From Scytalidium lignicola (Eukaryota; Ascomycota; Leotiomycetes), in assembly GCA_002812745.2 (NCBI GenBank), contig NCSJ02000198.1, forward strand, positions 1-64,000: a stretch of 64,000 bases of DNA, given 5' to 3'. The first letter of the stretch is position 1, and each line of letters opens with the position of its first letter. Under the pieces are notes generated by a model. The model was not told the DNA's origin and searched no databases. It was given only the letters and a program-made list of their open reading frames with translations. The position numbers and the translations under genes were made by a program. Positions 20,729-33,062 of the stretch are shown piece after piece.

Positions 20729-22067
20729 ATGGACCCTTTTACTTCTTTACCAGCTTCTCTTCTCCTAGATATTCTCAAAAATATCTCCGATTTTACAACT
20801 CTACAGCTTTTTCTATCGGCTAGCCCCGCCGCAAATGCTTTGTTTCGGGACTACGCCTTTGAAGTCACAAACGCAATTGGAGACTCATCACTAGACCTCG
20901 AGCTACCTCAATATCTATACGCGTTATTCGCCATATATACTGGTCATGTTTTATCTCAGACCTTGGAAGATTTCCTTCGCGATTATATTCATGGTAACCA
21001 GGCTTTCCTGAGCCTAAAAAATGATTGCCGTCGGCGCCAGTCGAGCGTCGACTTAGAAACTTTCGGTCATCTCCGCCGGGTTCTGGACTGTGCGGCGAAT
21101 ATTGAGCGGCTCACAATTCTTTGTCTTGACAAATTGTTGTCTCGACTTGCAACGATTAAGCCGTTAATATTAAACGATCCACAAAGTCTCTATGCCAAGG
21201 ACTTTGAGCCTCGAAGAAATGGCCCTAATCCGCTGCACTTTACCATGCCTAATCTCAGCTGGCCATTTGCCGGCTCTCAATNCCCCCCCATCATCCCCTT
21301 TAAAGGTCGATTGCGAAGCACGAAATCTTGCACCGTCATGGATTGAGCTATTTCGGGTAAAACGTGCCGTCTGGACAATTCAAGTGTTTTTAGAGGCTAG
21401 AGCGAGACTTGCTTTGTCCGGTTGGCCAACTGGAAGTGACGAAATTGACACAGGAGTTGATTTCCATCACATATTTAGCGACGTATATAATCCTCCCACC
21501 GAAAGCCACGTGAAAGAGGTAGCACAGTGTCTCATGGATCTTGGTCCCGACCTTGATGCGCTATGGTTCTATTCGCGTCCAACGCCTCCATCTACTCTGA
21601 TGCATGACCCATCTCTGCCAACTCAATTCCCTCCCATTATCTTGTCTAAGCTTCCTGAATCTCGTCGCTCTTCCACACCATCAGGTTTCTGGCCTCGACA
21701 GCCTACCAGCGAGGAGTCCGTTTTATGGGAACAAACAGCCAAGACCTTACGAGGCGGGGCATATTCTACTGGACGCTCTATGCTATGGAGACTACTAGAA
21801 TTCCTTCGGGACCGAGAAGAGATAGTAGATGAAAAAAGGATAATACAGGTTACCATGATAGCTGAGTGGTTAGGATTACGAATATGGGATCGCAGGAGGC
21901 TTTCTTGCTTACAGTTAGCTCCTGCGTTTACTAGAGCATCTAGTTTGGAGGGGGTTTCTTCACATGAAATGAGGCCTGTAGAGCATCTTCTATACACTTG
22001 GTGGAGTGTTATTCTGCCATGGGCAGTCCAGGTTCATGAGGAGATGAATAAAGCAGAGGTCCATTGA
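20729..22067 (+). CDS. F-box-like protein of unknown function, with an artefactual frame break
   Basis: Single-exon gene. The N-terminus LPASLLLDILKNISDFTTLQLF resembles an F-box, the Skp1-binding motif of SCF ubiquitin ligases. The rest (about 400 residues) lacks repeats I can identify. The frame is open from 20,729 to an N at 21,282 standing before seven Cs, and continues in another frame to the stop at 22,065-22,067. Omitting the N makes the gene exactly 446 codons, so the break is most likely a homopolymer artefact. After the join it reads through WIELFRVKRAVWTIQVFLEA and FLRDREEIVDEKRIIQVTM, a helical C-terminus. Similar single-exon F-box-like genes are numerous in filamentous ascomycetes. 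The target protein cannot be told from sequence. Confidence 0.72.
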
Positions 22068-23404
22068 CTTCGGCTATCCACGCGAAGAGACTGTCCTTTG
22101 ACGATCTTGCTTTGATATCAAGGTTATGCAATAGTTTATCTCAAATCTACAATTCCAAGATTAACTCTTTTCTCNTTTTCTTTTTTATCTTTAACATTTA
22201 AGAGATGTTAATATTCAACTTAATTAACACTAAGATAAAGTTTATAAAAATAATATAATAATATGTTTTTAATATATTACTTAGAACATTAAAATTATAT
22301 GTTGTAAATTGAACAAATATAACTTCTCCTTTTTTTTAACATGTTAATAACAAGGAGGATCTTTCTTTCTTAATGAGAATTAATTTTTCTTAGCATTATG
22401 ATGTGTTTTGGTTGAAAAATTAGGAGTTGAAAGCGGTGATGGTAGTAGACCGGGAATTACGTTACGGCGGTCTCCGTCAATTACGTAAGCACCATTCCTG
22501 ACACAAGCATGGAATTCGGCTTCGTGAGGCTGAGTGCCAACAAAATGTTTCGTTGTCTAAATAAGAGCAGTTATTTTGTTAGCCTTTTTCATCCTCATGT
22601 AGGATAGCGAGCAAACTGCTATTACGAGGAGTACGATACAGCCTCATTTGGCCCTCTTGTGTAGAGCATCACCCCACAGTCAGCCGGCCCAAGCCGCGAT
22701 CCATGTGGAGGAGGCGTCACTTAGTCGCTCTATTTAAACTTTATTTCAATTTAAAACGAGCAAAGTATCTCCCACTTGTCCTATCCAAGCCGTCTTCTTT
22801 GGGAAGATATTCAGGTCTTTTCTTTCCATGAAGATTTCGTTCTGCTTGGGCTTCATTTCAAAATCGAGTCACCATGTCAGGGTTTTGCGTGTACAGAGTG
22901 AGTAACGGAAGGTTAGGTAGCTGACCGTTGCGGTGATATAAAGCCTATGGCTACTGAACAGCGAGGCAGCAGAGCGTGCGACAGAGTATTTAAAATAGGT
23001 AATCGGGGAAAGAGAATACAATTTGATCCCCGAACCCTTAGATACAGGAGAGAAATAGGCTGGCTCTCCCATCAGCTTACGCCTCTCTGAAATAACATGA
23101 TAGCTGACATCAGGTGGCTGCGACTGTGCTGCATTCCGCCTAACGCCCCGCCGGATTTAGCGCAAGGCTGCATGCTTGCGTGACATCCATCTTCACCTCT
23201 TTCTATCACCTCTTTGTTTAGAATCCAACTTCCCGGATCTGTTGCAGATGCTTCGACTGGTTTTGGCAGGCTGCGGTCTATCGAAGCCGACCAATGCTCG
23301 GTTAGACACAGATACATCAACGGTTTACAAACTTTCTCACTTTGATATGTGCTGGGAAATCCTACGACACTAACATCGCCAGCAGTCCTTCCATCACCCC
23401 AATA
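22068..23404. other. Intergenic, AT-rich in its first half
   Basis: From 22,140 to 22,400 the DNA is low-complexity AT. The remainder has short frames only, all without similarity and partly antisense to the HET gene. It should include the HET-ankyrin promoter. No RNA gene seen. Confidence 0.35.
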
Positions 23405-25244
23405 ATGGAACGCTTCAAATACAATCCTATTGATCTCGAAAAGCCTTCTTTTCGACTTCTCCGTCTCCTGAAAGGAGATGGACGCGATATATCCTGTGAA
23501 ATTTTCGACGCATGGCTCCATCAACGGGAAAACGCAATTTCCTACGAAGCTTTATCTTACACATGGGGCTACAAGGAATTTGCAGAGAGCATCGTGGTGA
23601 AGGGAAGAAGACTACCTATCACCCTAAACTTATACCGAGCCCTCCGAGATCTTCGTCTACGAGATCGAGATCGGATATTATGGGTGGACGCTATTTGCAT
23701 CGATCAACACAATAGGAAAGAGCAAGGACACCAAGTCCAACAGATGGGTTCTATATATAAGCAAGCAGATCAAGTTATTTTCTGGTTGGGTCAATCCACG
23801 TACAATACAAACGNTTTTTATGGATTCCTTACGGGAGCTCCAAAAAGAGAGCATTAAGCATGTTTGCAAGGGCTGGAAACGTTCTGATCAGCGTTGGGTG
23901 AATCTTTGGACAACAGTCCAACTGACCTTGCGGGATCGTCATTCAAGCCTAATAGATCGACAACACGAGGGCCTGCAAGATCTTTTGGGTCGATCTTGGT
24001 TCAGGAGGGTTTGGATTTTGCAGGAAGTGGCCAATGCTCAGGCTGCGTCGGTTTATTGCGGTACGAAATCTGTTTCAGCACGCTTCTTTGCTCTTGCGCC
24101 ACGACTGACAAATATACAACCGGACCGTCATTGCGAAGCCGTTCTGGATATAATGCCCGGTCCATCGAGAGAGGATTCGTGGTGGAGCGGGAACCGAGAT
24201 CTCTACACACTCCTCGACAATTTTGGTGGCAGCAAAGCCACTGATCCACGAGACATGATATACGCCTTGCTTGAAATGTCGTCTGATGCCAAGGATTCCG
24301 ACATTCTACGCCCAGATTACGATAGGTCCATTCAGGAGCTTGTTCACAATGTATTTTGCTTTTTATACTATCATGATACTGGGATAGAGCGGACAATAGA
24401 GGATCTTATCTCACATCTAAGATTCCTTAACAATCATACTCTCGAAAGACTTATAGAATTGTCGGATATGGAAAATATAGCATCCCTTGTTAAACAATTT
24501 AAACGAAGAGGTGTTAAGATCACAGGGGAGGTGATCATGGCTGCAGCAAAGAATAATGTGTGTGGAGGTAAAGTGATGGAGCTACTTATACAGCAGCAAG
24601 GGGACGAGGTCGGAGAACATGGGCACGGTGTCTGGCAGTACCTCAATTTTATGGATAATGAGCGCCGGACACCACTATTGTTAGCTATTATGAATAAGAA
24701 TAAGGCAGTGGTCCAGCTCCTGCTCGAGAATGGTGCTGACCTAGAGTTAAAATGTTTAAATGGCCAGACGCCATTATTATGGACTGCTGAACATGCTAAT
24801 ACAGAGATGGTCTGGCTATTGCTCGAGAAGGGTGCTGACCTCGAGGTGAAAGATAGGAATGGTCGAACACCACTATTATTAACTGTTATAGCTGGGAAGG
24901 AGGCAATGGTTCAGCTACTGCTGGAAAAGGGTGCTGACCTTGAGGTGAATGATATGAATGGCCGAACACCACTATTATTAGCTGTTATAAATGGGAAGGA
25001 GGTAGTGGTCCGGCTACTGCTCGAGAAGGGTGCTNACCTCNAGNTGAAAGATAGAAATGGNCGGACGCCANTATNATGGGCTGCTGAACNNGCGNATACA
25101 NAGATGGTCCGGCTACTGCTCGAGAAGGGTGCTAACCTCAAGGTGAAAGATAGAAATGGACGGACGCCATTATCATGGGCTACCGAGCGCGGGAACACGG
25201 CGATGGTCCGACTTCTTCGGAAGAGGGCCAATCATGACAGATGA
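23405..25244 (+). CDS. HET-domain protein with C-terminal ankyrin repeats
   Basis: Probable heterokaryon-incompatibility (non-self recognition) protein; HET domains trigger cell death when activated. The start at 23,405 gives MERFKYNPIDLEKPSFRLL. HET blocks follow in order: YEALSYTWG, ILWVDAICIDQHN, QMGSIYKQADQVIFWLG and LLGRSWFRRVWILQEVANA, then SKATDPRDMIYALL. At N23,814, before a T run, the frame changes; dropping that N gives NVFMDSLRELQKES and an uninterrupted 613-codon gene, so I treat it as an artefact. After the HET domain there is a block VKITGEVIMAAAKN...GKVMELL, a motif common in fungal NLR/ankyrin proteins. About six 33-residue ankyrin repeats (from about 24,655) end the protein. 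The repeats are nearly identical and one is full of Ns. Confidence 0.88.
24655..25244 (+). repeat. Tandem 99-bp ankyrin-coding repeats, partly unresolved
   Basis: Six units of 33 codons share the pattern NGRTPLLLA...VRLLLEKGADLEVKDR. Units three to six are the most alike. Between 25,035 and 25,105 there are about a dozen scattered Ns, unlike the single Ns before homopolymers elsewhere. They sit at positions where neighbouring units differ, which is what a consensus of collapsed near-identical copies produces. The real copy number may be larger. Confidence 0.7.
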
Positions 25245-26251
25245 GTCGTATTGGACACCACTGTTCGGTGTTGTGGTAGCTGGGCTTCTGGTGCTCCTGT
25301 TTGGATGAACAATAAAACTCTCGTGGCGGGCGCGGGACAGCTCTCTTGTGACAACGAGACTACGATAGGAGAGGTTAGAGATTGATTGATATTTTATTCT
25401 AGTGCTACAGTACACATATATGATAAGATACCGTAGGTTGGCAGATCATTTAGAGAAAGTGGTGCAAGCTCAGCTTCGATGGATCAGCGAGATCTCCTGG
25501 GATGAGATAATCTCAAGAAGGCGAATTTCGTTCGCTTTTAGCGGCGTATACTCATACTTATCAACCCGCTTTTCGCCGACAGATTCATTGCAGTCGGCGT
25601 GGACGGATGCCATCACTCCTATGTGTCTCAAAACGCCGAGTTACTTAATCGAACTTGAAGGAACACCAAGGGGAATATAGGTCCTGCATTGGAACAAAAG
25701 ATAAATGAGGATAACTTTGGAGTGTCTAAAAGCTGCAAACTAGTACTTTGCAACAAAAGCGCAGTGTAATTACAACTTATTAAGGAGAGTTACGGCAAGG
25801 CTAGGTGGAAAGGCGTTTCAACGTGGTGGCGCCTGATGAGGAGGCTCAACAAAGTATGCGCACGGACCACTGAACAGCAGATGCAGATGCAGATGCAGCT
25901 AGCTAGACTGGTATTGACGCATCTGAAAGTGTGTCAAACAGAAAATCACTGAGTTCCAGGTGCTGTAAAACAAGTTGACTAATTGCTTAATAATTATCTT
26001 TACCTGAGGGCGAAGCAATTTTGACAGATTTCCTGCTGATATCAGCGAAGTCCTTAGGCAGCGGTTCAATGTTCTTGTAATGACTCCGTTACCGGTACTG
26101 GAAAACCTTCGCTTATCGGTGGCTGGTGGGTGACTAACTGTAATCACACTAGTACATCTAAAAAGCGGAGCCTAAATTAAAACTCAAAGAGTTTGGTTGT
26201 GAAGCTAGTTGATCGGATATGTTGGATTGAAGATTAATAATGTCATGAGAT
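25245..26251. other. Intergenic between the two HET genes
   Basis: Convergent 3' flanks of the HET-ankyrin gene and the HET pseudogene. One 85-codon frame (about 25,423-25,680, plus strand) has no recognisable domain. A GCAGAT microsatellite is near 25,875-25,897. No supported gene. Confidence 0.35.
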
Positions 26252-28063
26252 CTAGAAGTTTAATGCAAGACCAATGCTGCAGATTCTTGAGAATACCAAA
26301 ACTTTTCCCAGAATTCCATTGCATAGTGTATAGTGATCTGAATGGTGTAAGTCATCCCCGAAGGGTCGTGGTTCTTCGCCTATAACATAGCATTCACCCA
26401 CGCAAGTAAAATGTAGAATCTCCGGCATGTAATTAACCAACAACTTCTTAGCTTTGTATCTTGTTAATGCTTTTTCCACAACATGATCGACGTTAACACC
26501 GTTGTCCGAAGCTGGGCGAAAAATAAACAATCGCTCGCTTCCCTGACCACTAGGAGACTCGTGGTGATGATTACTGGGAAAATAGCCCATAATATCTCCA
26601 GCACTTGTCTTAGCTGGACAAACCCCAAAGTACGGTGACTTGGGTGGAGCAATACCACTAAAGTGGTTATCGCATCGAAAGAACACTTGGCTTGGTGACT
26701 TATTATCAGAGCGCCAACCACTCTCCATATTTTTCAACTCCTCGTGGCTGAACAAATCTACAGACTCAGCGCTAACGCCCGAAACACTACCGATTGCACA
26801 CCCTTGCATAACCAACAATGAGGATTCAGATATCAATATCGGACCCCAGAGGTGCACGATCTGATTGGGCATAGGTACCGACCATCCAGTGTAGCCTTCC
26901 CTTACCTTAAACCGTTTCAAGTTATCCCAACTTACAACTGAAATATCTTCCACTTGAGATTTTCCAATATTGGCTGACCAGTTCGGTACCCATGACGGCA
27001 GATCAGAATTGGTGCCAACTGGATTTGTCTCTGTGGCTATTGCAACCAATAAAGAAACATCTGGTAAGAAAGTTGTTGCGGCCTCTATATAAACTTGCAT
27101 GATTTCGAATAGTCAACTTTGATAGGAGATGATGCTTTTGACTGTTCTGCAACATCTAAGAGTGCGAAAACTTGATCGCGAGGGTCTGTTGCTTTTGACT
27201 GCCTCCGATGCGCAGCTAAGAGGAGAGACTTTAGATCAGGTCTTTCCCCTACGACATAGACTTTTCTTGCCTCCTCGTATTCGATCAAAGTTCTCCAAAT
27301 GCTCTTGTAGTTCTGAGAAGGCTCCATTTCAAGATTCCAGTGTTTACAAATATCTCTCCACCGTATTTTCAAATTTCCACACTGGATCCAAGGGTCTCTA
27401 GACGCAACTAACTCTGGAAACACCCAAGCTCTGGAAAACCAATCTCGACTGAAGATACCCATCTTGAAATCATGTTTTTGACTCTTCCATTCAGCATCAT
27501 CTGGGGAAAGCAAGGTTTCTTTTATGGATTGACCCTCTTTTGATTTGAAAGATAATTTTCGTAGCTCTAGAAGAAGTTTAATCGATCGTGTAGACCATTC
27601 ATTGGTCTCACCTAGATAAATGATGGTATGAGTTGTAGCGTTATAAATGTGCAACATCTGACTGACTTGGAGGTTGCGCTCGTCTGTATCATTTTGGTTA
27701 ATGCAAATTGAGTCCATCTAGAGTGGAAGAACACGTTTTGTCACGGACACTTTGCAATACCAACTCCGCATTTTTTGTCACTTTGTGGTCTTTATCATTC
27801 ACAGAAATTGTCACTATTTTAGCTCGGACACCCCAGCAATAAGATAGAGCTATAAAATGCTCTATCAATTCGTTCTCGTATTCTCCAACGCGCTTCTCCT
27901 CAAGCGTACCAGAAATCCCGTCTGAGGGGTCGTTGGAAGGATGTAGATTGAATACTCGAAAGTTATCTTTGTAGCGAAGAGGGCTATGATTCCAGTTTTG
28001 AGGGATTGGCTGTACTATGACATCACCAGTGCGTAACATTATATCTCTTATGGTTGGAGGCAT
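26252..28063 (-). pseudogene. HET-domain protein, broken by two frameshifts
   Basis: A second heterokaryon-incompatibility-type gene, minus strand, starting at 28,063 (MPPTIRDIMLRTGDVIVQP). Segment one ends near 27,717 after LIEHFIALSYCWG. Segment two opens with MDSICINQNDTDERNLQVSQ and includes WFSRAWVFPELVASRDPW and KATDPRDQVFALLDVA. Segment three, from about 27,100, begins MQVYIEAATTF and ends with LVMQGCAIGSVSGVS plus a conserved-looking C-terminus to 26,252. The frame changes at about 27,717, where the usual Trp-x-Asp of the domain is damaged, and again at about 27,098. No splice sites fit either gap and no N marks them, so this looks like a genuine pseudogene. Its whole length is still recognisable, so inactivation is not ancient. 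Confidence 0.78.
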
Positions 28064-28671
28064 TCTCAGTTGGCTGTGAGCAAGCTGGTGAGTATCAGGG
28101 TACTGTGTAGTGTAGAGTAACGGGAGGCTAACAGGTGGGTAGATAGTCACTAGGTGAGCCGTAGAATAGCGGGAAAGTAGCGTCAAGATAGAAGGCTATA
28201 TTCCGAGAACTAACGGATACTACAAATTGATCTCTGAACCTCTCAATCAGAGGGGGGAACTCTCCTATTTATACTTAATGGCAGGCCTGTAGGTCGCTAG
28301 CCGCGTAGAAACCTCCTGACTTATCCTCTATAATAGCCACTTGACAAAGAGCCTTGACAGTGAGGCTGGGAGCACTTTGTGACTGTTGGACAGGCTACGG
28401 CTACTGTTATCATTGGTACGTACGCGAACAGTATGAATTTCAACTATCATAACAACTAGCTAATAACAGCTACAGCTGGGGAAATACTCCCATATCATAT
28501 ACGCACTTGTAAACGTATGTTTCATGTGAAAATGTCTCACAGGTATGATAATTGCTCTGACTCTGACTCTATGACTTCATATGGCTTTTGCCATGGCTTG
28601 TCATGTGAGTGTATCAAATACCTGAGGCTACAACAAGCTATATAAGTTGGCGATCGGTAATCAATAGGTAG
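28064..28671. other. Upstream region of the HET pseudogene
   Basis: Moderately AT-rich with no coding frame of note. It contains the old promoter of the HET gene. Nothing else recognised. Confidence 0.35.
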
Positions 28672-28926
28672 CTAGAGAATATTTGTGCTACTCTCCGCGA
28701 TCCAACCTTTTGACACAAGTAAAGTATTCACTGCTTGACCCTCGGGCGAGAAGGCAACTGAGCTGACCTAGTCTAAGTGGCCCTCGCGCGTCTGCAGTAC
28801 AGCACCTGTCACGGCGTCCCAGAGTCGTACTGTTTTATCGTCAGAGCCAGATACGACTTGCTTGCTGTCAGGCGAGAAGGCAACTGAGAAGACCCATCCC
28901 GAGTGGCCTTCGAGCGTCTGTAGCAC
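28672..28926 (-). pseudogene. C-terminal WD40 fragment of a STAND/NLR-type protein
   Basis: Minus-strand remnant that reads [20 protein letters not shown], then [20 protein letters not shown], a full WD40 repeat with its GH and WD dipeptides, followed by the start of another repeat. The second repeat is broken by TAG where WD40 repeats normally have Trp after Asp, a TGG-to-TAG transition. The frame then runs through VNTLLVSKGWIAESSTNIL to a stop, resembling the typical tail of NACHT-WD40 proteins. No NACHT domain is nearby, so this is a stranded 3' piece. WD40 STAND genes are a diversifying allorecognition family in fungi. Confidence 0.75.
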
Positions 28927-29280
28927 CGTATATACAGATCAATCTGCTTGCACTTTCGGTTGTATTTGGATCTAAGTGGGGATACACCCCTCGAATTATC
29001 TCTGAACGATGTTTTTTCCTGGGGTGAAGATAAGGCTAGAACAGTATAGTTGGAGAGGTGCCTGCTCAGCCACTAATCGATTAGATAAGGCGAATCGCTT
29101 TGCATTGATAGACAAACGCATGTAAGTCAGGACTTATATCAGCCTAAGCTTTAATCAGCTAGAATATTCTGATATTATAAGATAACATCTAGTCATCACA
29201 CATCAATCCTAACGCGAAGGAAATCTGTTTCTGTTCGGAAAGGTGAGCAGAGCTGCTTGATCGGCAATACTAGAATGGAC
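28927..29280. other. Intergenic between WD40 remnant and membrane-protein exon
   Basis: No coding signal; I looked for further exons of the membrane-protein gene and found none that continue it. AT-rich with simple sequence. Confidence 0.35.
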
Positions 29281-29565
29281 TTACACTCTACTCAGAAGGC
29301 CGCTGGCAGTAAGTAGTAACGGACTCAGACCGACGCTGTTGAGGATTGATACTGTGACATGTAATCCGATTGATGTCGGATATTTATTCGTAGCCAGTTG
29401 GCATGCTGAATCGACAATACGAATAAGGGAGAGGATGACCAAGTAGATCCAGCCAGAGTTAAGACCAAAACCATGGCGTATACTGATCCAGATGGATAGG
29501 AAGAGGGTAGGCAAGAAGACTCCAAGCTCGACAATGCTGGAAGCGGCGCGGGCATCGGCTGCCAT
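29281..29565 (-). pseudogene. First exon of an integral membrane protein (DUF7702-like), truncated
   Basis: The 94-codon frame from 29,565 reads MAADARAASSIVELGVFLPT and contains three hydrophobic segments, with SIRHGFGLNSGWIYLVILSL and ILNSVGLSPLLLTASGLLSR between them. This matches the start of a fungal family of seven-helix membrane proteins that I identify, with moderate confidence, as the DUF7702 group, usually about 250 residues or more. A donor site GTAAGTCC follows directly, but no downstream exon with the rest of the helices is recognisable before the WD40 remnant. The gene seems cut short. The function of the family is unknown to me. Confidence 0.5.
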
Positions 29566-31241
29566 GCTGAGGACTGTTGAAGGAAGGGAATGTGTGCGAT
29601 TGAGACTGCGGTATTAGAATATCATGGGTCGGAAATGTAGAAAGCCACCCTCTCTTTATATAACAAGAAAGTGTACAACTGTAGACAAATTCAGTTCGCT
29701 CAAGGTAAAATAAATGAATATTATTGAGCGAGAATGCTATTTGTACTAAGAATTGAGAGATTGAGACGTCTTGACGAGCAATGGGTAGACTACGAGCGGT
29801 TATTTTCTGCATTTTGTATACACAGGGTAAGGAACACGTCTGAAGCAGGGTGAATCCCACCTACCTTGTAGTGCATCATCACTGCATCTTACCTGGCCTA
29901 ATGGACAATGGTCTGTGGTTTGATCTAACAAGCAGCTATAACCAACTAATATCGAGTGTTCCTAGCAAAAGCTCTTCTTTTTACTAATTCGGGCATGCAT
30001 GACACTGGCTATAAGCACAGACCACTCACCATTATTTAAGCCAAAGAGCAAACCACTGTATACCTAATTACCGTAAGTGCCGCCAGCAGTAATAAGTTAG
30101 TGAATAATAAGGCTGGGGTGAGAAGATCTTAGCTGAGTAGAGACAAGGAAGCCATCATGCTGACTGTATCAAATTTATAACTGAAAGTGTAGGAGGTCAG
30201 TGGCAGGTGGCCGGGTCAATTAACAACCCGAGGGGAAAATGCTTTTCCAAAAGGTGCTAAACCCAGAACAGGTTGTAATTAAACCTTCATCTGGAAGGCT
30301 CTTGCAGGTTCAAAGTTGAATAGAGTACAATGCAATATAAGACCGGGGTTCACGAAGATTCAGTATCGTGTACTGCTTCACGTATTTTGACAAATGGACC
30401 ACACAAGATAATAAAAGCATATAATGTAACTTATATAATCCCAGAATATTCGTAATTTCAAGAGGCTGAATCTTGGATTTGACACTTGTCTCACAGAATC
30501 CGGAGGCATCATAGACGATTGTTTTGCTCATCACTAAGCAATGGGTACGAGCCTCTCCCAAGCAGTCTTTGGTCAACGGACCCTCCCGAATGATATTTAC
30601 ATCACTCTTTACTATGATGCGATTAGATTTTCTGTATTTAAATTACACGGTAATAACGTTAGTGATGTAGAAGACTTTATTTCTTCTTTCTAATTGCGAC
30701 ACAACCGTATTTTAAGGTTAGTTAGCTTAATTAGCGCTTACTTAGATTGGCGGCTTGCATTTCGCACATAATCATGTACTTACGTACGTACTGTACGTAA
30801 GTACGGGTGTCTTGTTCCGCTGATAGTGTGCTTACGGCGTCTCCTTGTAAAGCTTGTGGATTCCTGCTGTCGGGACCTCGGTCCGCTATTTTGAATCTCC
30901 CGCTCACTGAAGCTGGCTCTGACCCTTAAACTCTCAAAGGAGCGAGACTAGTTCATGCCATTCATTATGTTACACGTGAGCTCGACCACAATCCTCATAT
31001 CCCGCACACAAAAATTGTCAGCACAAAGTGGGATGCACTTGCCAAGCTACTCGTACATCCGGCACCATCAAGGATGAGGGGTTTGAAGAGTTATATATTT
31101 TGATTTAGCGTGCAGACTCCCCTCTGACTGTTGTAAATTTTCAATATTCAGGAAATATACCCTGAAGTTAACATCATTTAGTTGCCCCTGCTTTTATATT
31201 CATTAAAATAGAAAGGTCTTCCAAACCACATAACGAAAGAC
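29566..31241. other. Long intergenic stretch with a 29-bp palindrome
   Basis: No supported gene; an 88-codon minus-strand frame around 30,310-30,576 lacks similarity. At 30,776-30,804 two perfect 12-bp arms (GTACTTACGTAC / GTACGTAAGTAC) flank a 5-bp spacer and could form a hairpin. The rest looks like AT-rich spacer. Confidence 0.35.
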
Positions 31242-32430
31242 ATGGCAAACACAGAACCTTCTAAACCATTTGGTCCCTTCACCGAAGGACTCGAAATAGC
31301 AAGTGCATACAAAGACTTCATCAAAGGGAAAACGAGTATCGCACCTACACACTCTTGTTAAGCGATCCTTAAATGCTGATCAAATTCCTAGTCTTCATAA
31401 CTGGTGTAGCAGCAAACAGTTTGGGCGGCGAGGCTGCCTTAGCCATAGCCACCTCCCTGCCTGCCCTGCTCATCCTATCTGCACGTAACTCTTCCCGTGC
31501 TGAACTAATCGCCTCGAAAATCCGCGCGCTCCATCCTTTCGTCTCTGTGCAGATTCTCCCTATGGATCTCTCTTCCCTATCCGCTATCCGCAGCGCAGTT
31601 ACAAGACTAGAGACCTAGACTCCCAAAATCAGTATCAACGTAGTGATTAACAGTGCAGCCATCATGGCGGCGCCGTATTCAAAAACAGCTGATGGCTTTG
31701 AGTCGCAATTTGAGATTTGCCATCTGGCACACTTTTTGGCAACCAATTTGATTCTAGCGAAAGGGTTACTTGGGGACGGAGGCAGGGTGGTTAATGTTAC
31801 TAGTACAGGCCATAGATTTAGTGATGTCAGACGTGAAGATCCTGGGTTTTCAGTGTGTTTCCTGGTCCACCCACTCCTTCTTCAGCGGTTAGACTGACGA
31901 AAAGATAGAATGGTGAGTCGTATAACCAATGGCGAGCATACGGCCAAGCAAAAACTGCCAACATGCTCTTCTCGATCGCTCTCGCGGACTCGAAGATGCT
32001 TCAAAAGCGTAGAATCACATCATTTAGTATTCATCCTGGAAGTGAGTTTTCAGCATTATTTTACCCCTTGAACCCAAAGAACTCTGGAGAATTGACCTCC
32101 AGCTCTAGCAATCCAGACCAATGTTGGGCAACACATTAACGAAACAAGTTGGAAAATTTAGGTAGGGTTAAAATATCATGGGGTGATATTGTACTTCTGC
32201 TGACGGAGAGCCTAAATTCAGGTTGAAGATGCGAATAGAACAACTATTGAAAATCGCGTAATTAGTGACACGCGAGACTTTGCAACAAGGTGTCTCTACG
32301 TATCTAGTTTGGGCTTTTGATCCTGATATTATTAGTAAGCGTCTCAAAAATCATGTCCTCCATAGAGATATACTAACTAGATAACTTCTATTCAGATTAT
32401 AATGGTGCATATCTCGAGGACTGCCAAATC
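31242..32430 (+). pseudogene. Short-chain dehydrogenase (retinol-dehydrogenase-like), degenerate
   Basis: NAD(P)-dependent oxidoreductase relic. It starts MANTEPSKPFGPFTEGLEIA. A 56-bp intron at 31,336-31,391 (GTATCG...CCTAG) splices to KTIFITGVAANSLGGEAAL, the cofactor-binding glycine motif with the last residues altered. A TAG at 31,616-31,618 interrupts the frame (CAG to TAG would explain it). The frame continues with INVVINSAAIMAAPY, equivalent to the NNAG region, and RVVNVTSTGHRFSD, the strand with the active Ser. Past a further break come AYGQAKTANMLFSIALA, with the catalytic Tyr and Lys in Y-x3-K, and scraps such as VWAFDPDI and YLEDCQIRKPRLAYAG up to about 32,430. Several frame breaks make it non-functional. 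Confidence 0.7.
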
Positions 32431-33062
32431 AGAAAGCCACGACTAGCCTATGCTGGAAGTTTGGAAAGAGCACACTGCCTCTAGACATTATCTGAGGATA
32501 TGGTTAGAGAGGAATTCGATATTTTTAGGGGGGATTAGTTTAGTGATGGAAGGATAAAAGCAGCGGTTGTTAAAACTGAGATCTAGTGGTAGAGAAATAT
32601 GGGAACTCTGAGCATGCTCGCACAAGCACACTCTAGAAACTAGGACATACCACAGTAGAGAAAGAGTTGCATCTCTTTTTCTCCCCAAAGGCGGCAGTAG
32701 ATAGCATGCTTGGAGCTACCTGATTGGTTCCCAACAAGCGCCTTTAGCTAAGAGTCGTAGGCACAGCCTATAGCAATAAATTGAATTAAACGAAAATGAT
32801 TGTTCCATCAATTGATTGGAAGGGGTTTTCAAGAAGGACGATTGGCAAAATCCGTTACCACTATGTTTTAACCATGTTTTAATTTACGTAGTTAAAGTAG
32901 AAAGAGGACAGGACCGTTTAGGACGTTCAAAGTTTAAACTCTTTGGTGAGGAATTTAACAGGTTTAATTAAGGCTTAGATCAATCTAGAGGAAGGAAAAC
33001 ATACAACAACATTTTAATCCCACTGATAACAATTATAACCCTTTCTACAGCTCCGACTGAGT
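32431..33062. other. Intergenic, no gene seen
   Basis: Moderately AT-rich with short frames only. Contains the 3' flank of the Ayr1-like gene. No repeat or RNA gene recognised. Confidence 0.35.

Noticed and set aside
23072..23524. 150-codon minus-strand frame over the HET gene start
   Set aside because: Antisense to recognisable HET-domain coding sequence on the plus strand and without its own similarity.
25423..25680. 85-codon plus-strand frame between the two HET genes
   Set aside because: No similarity, no start context, and it lies in the 3' flank of the HET-ankyrin gene.
30776..30804. Palindrome of GTAC/TACG repeats as an origin or operator
   Set aside because: Simple GTAC/TACG palindromes recur in this genome, including in the copia LTR; nothing ties it to a function.
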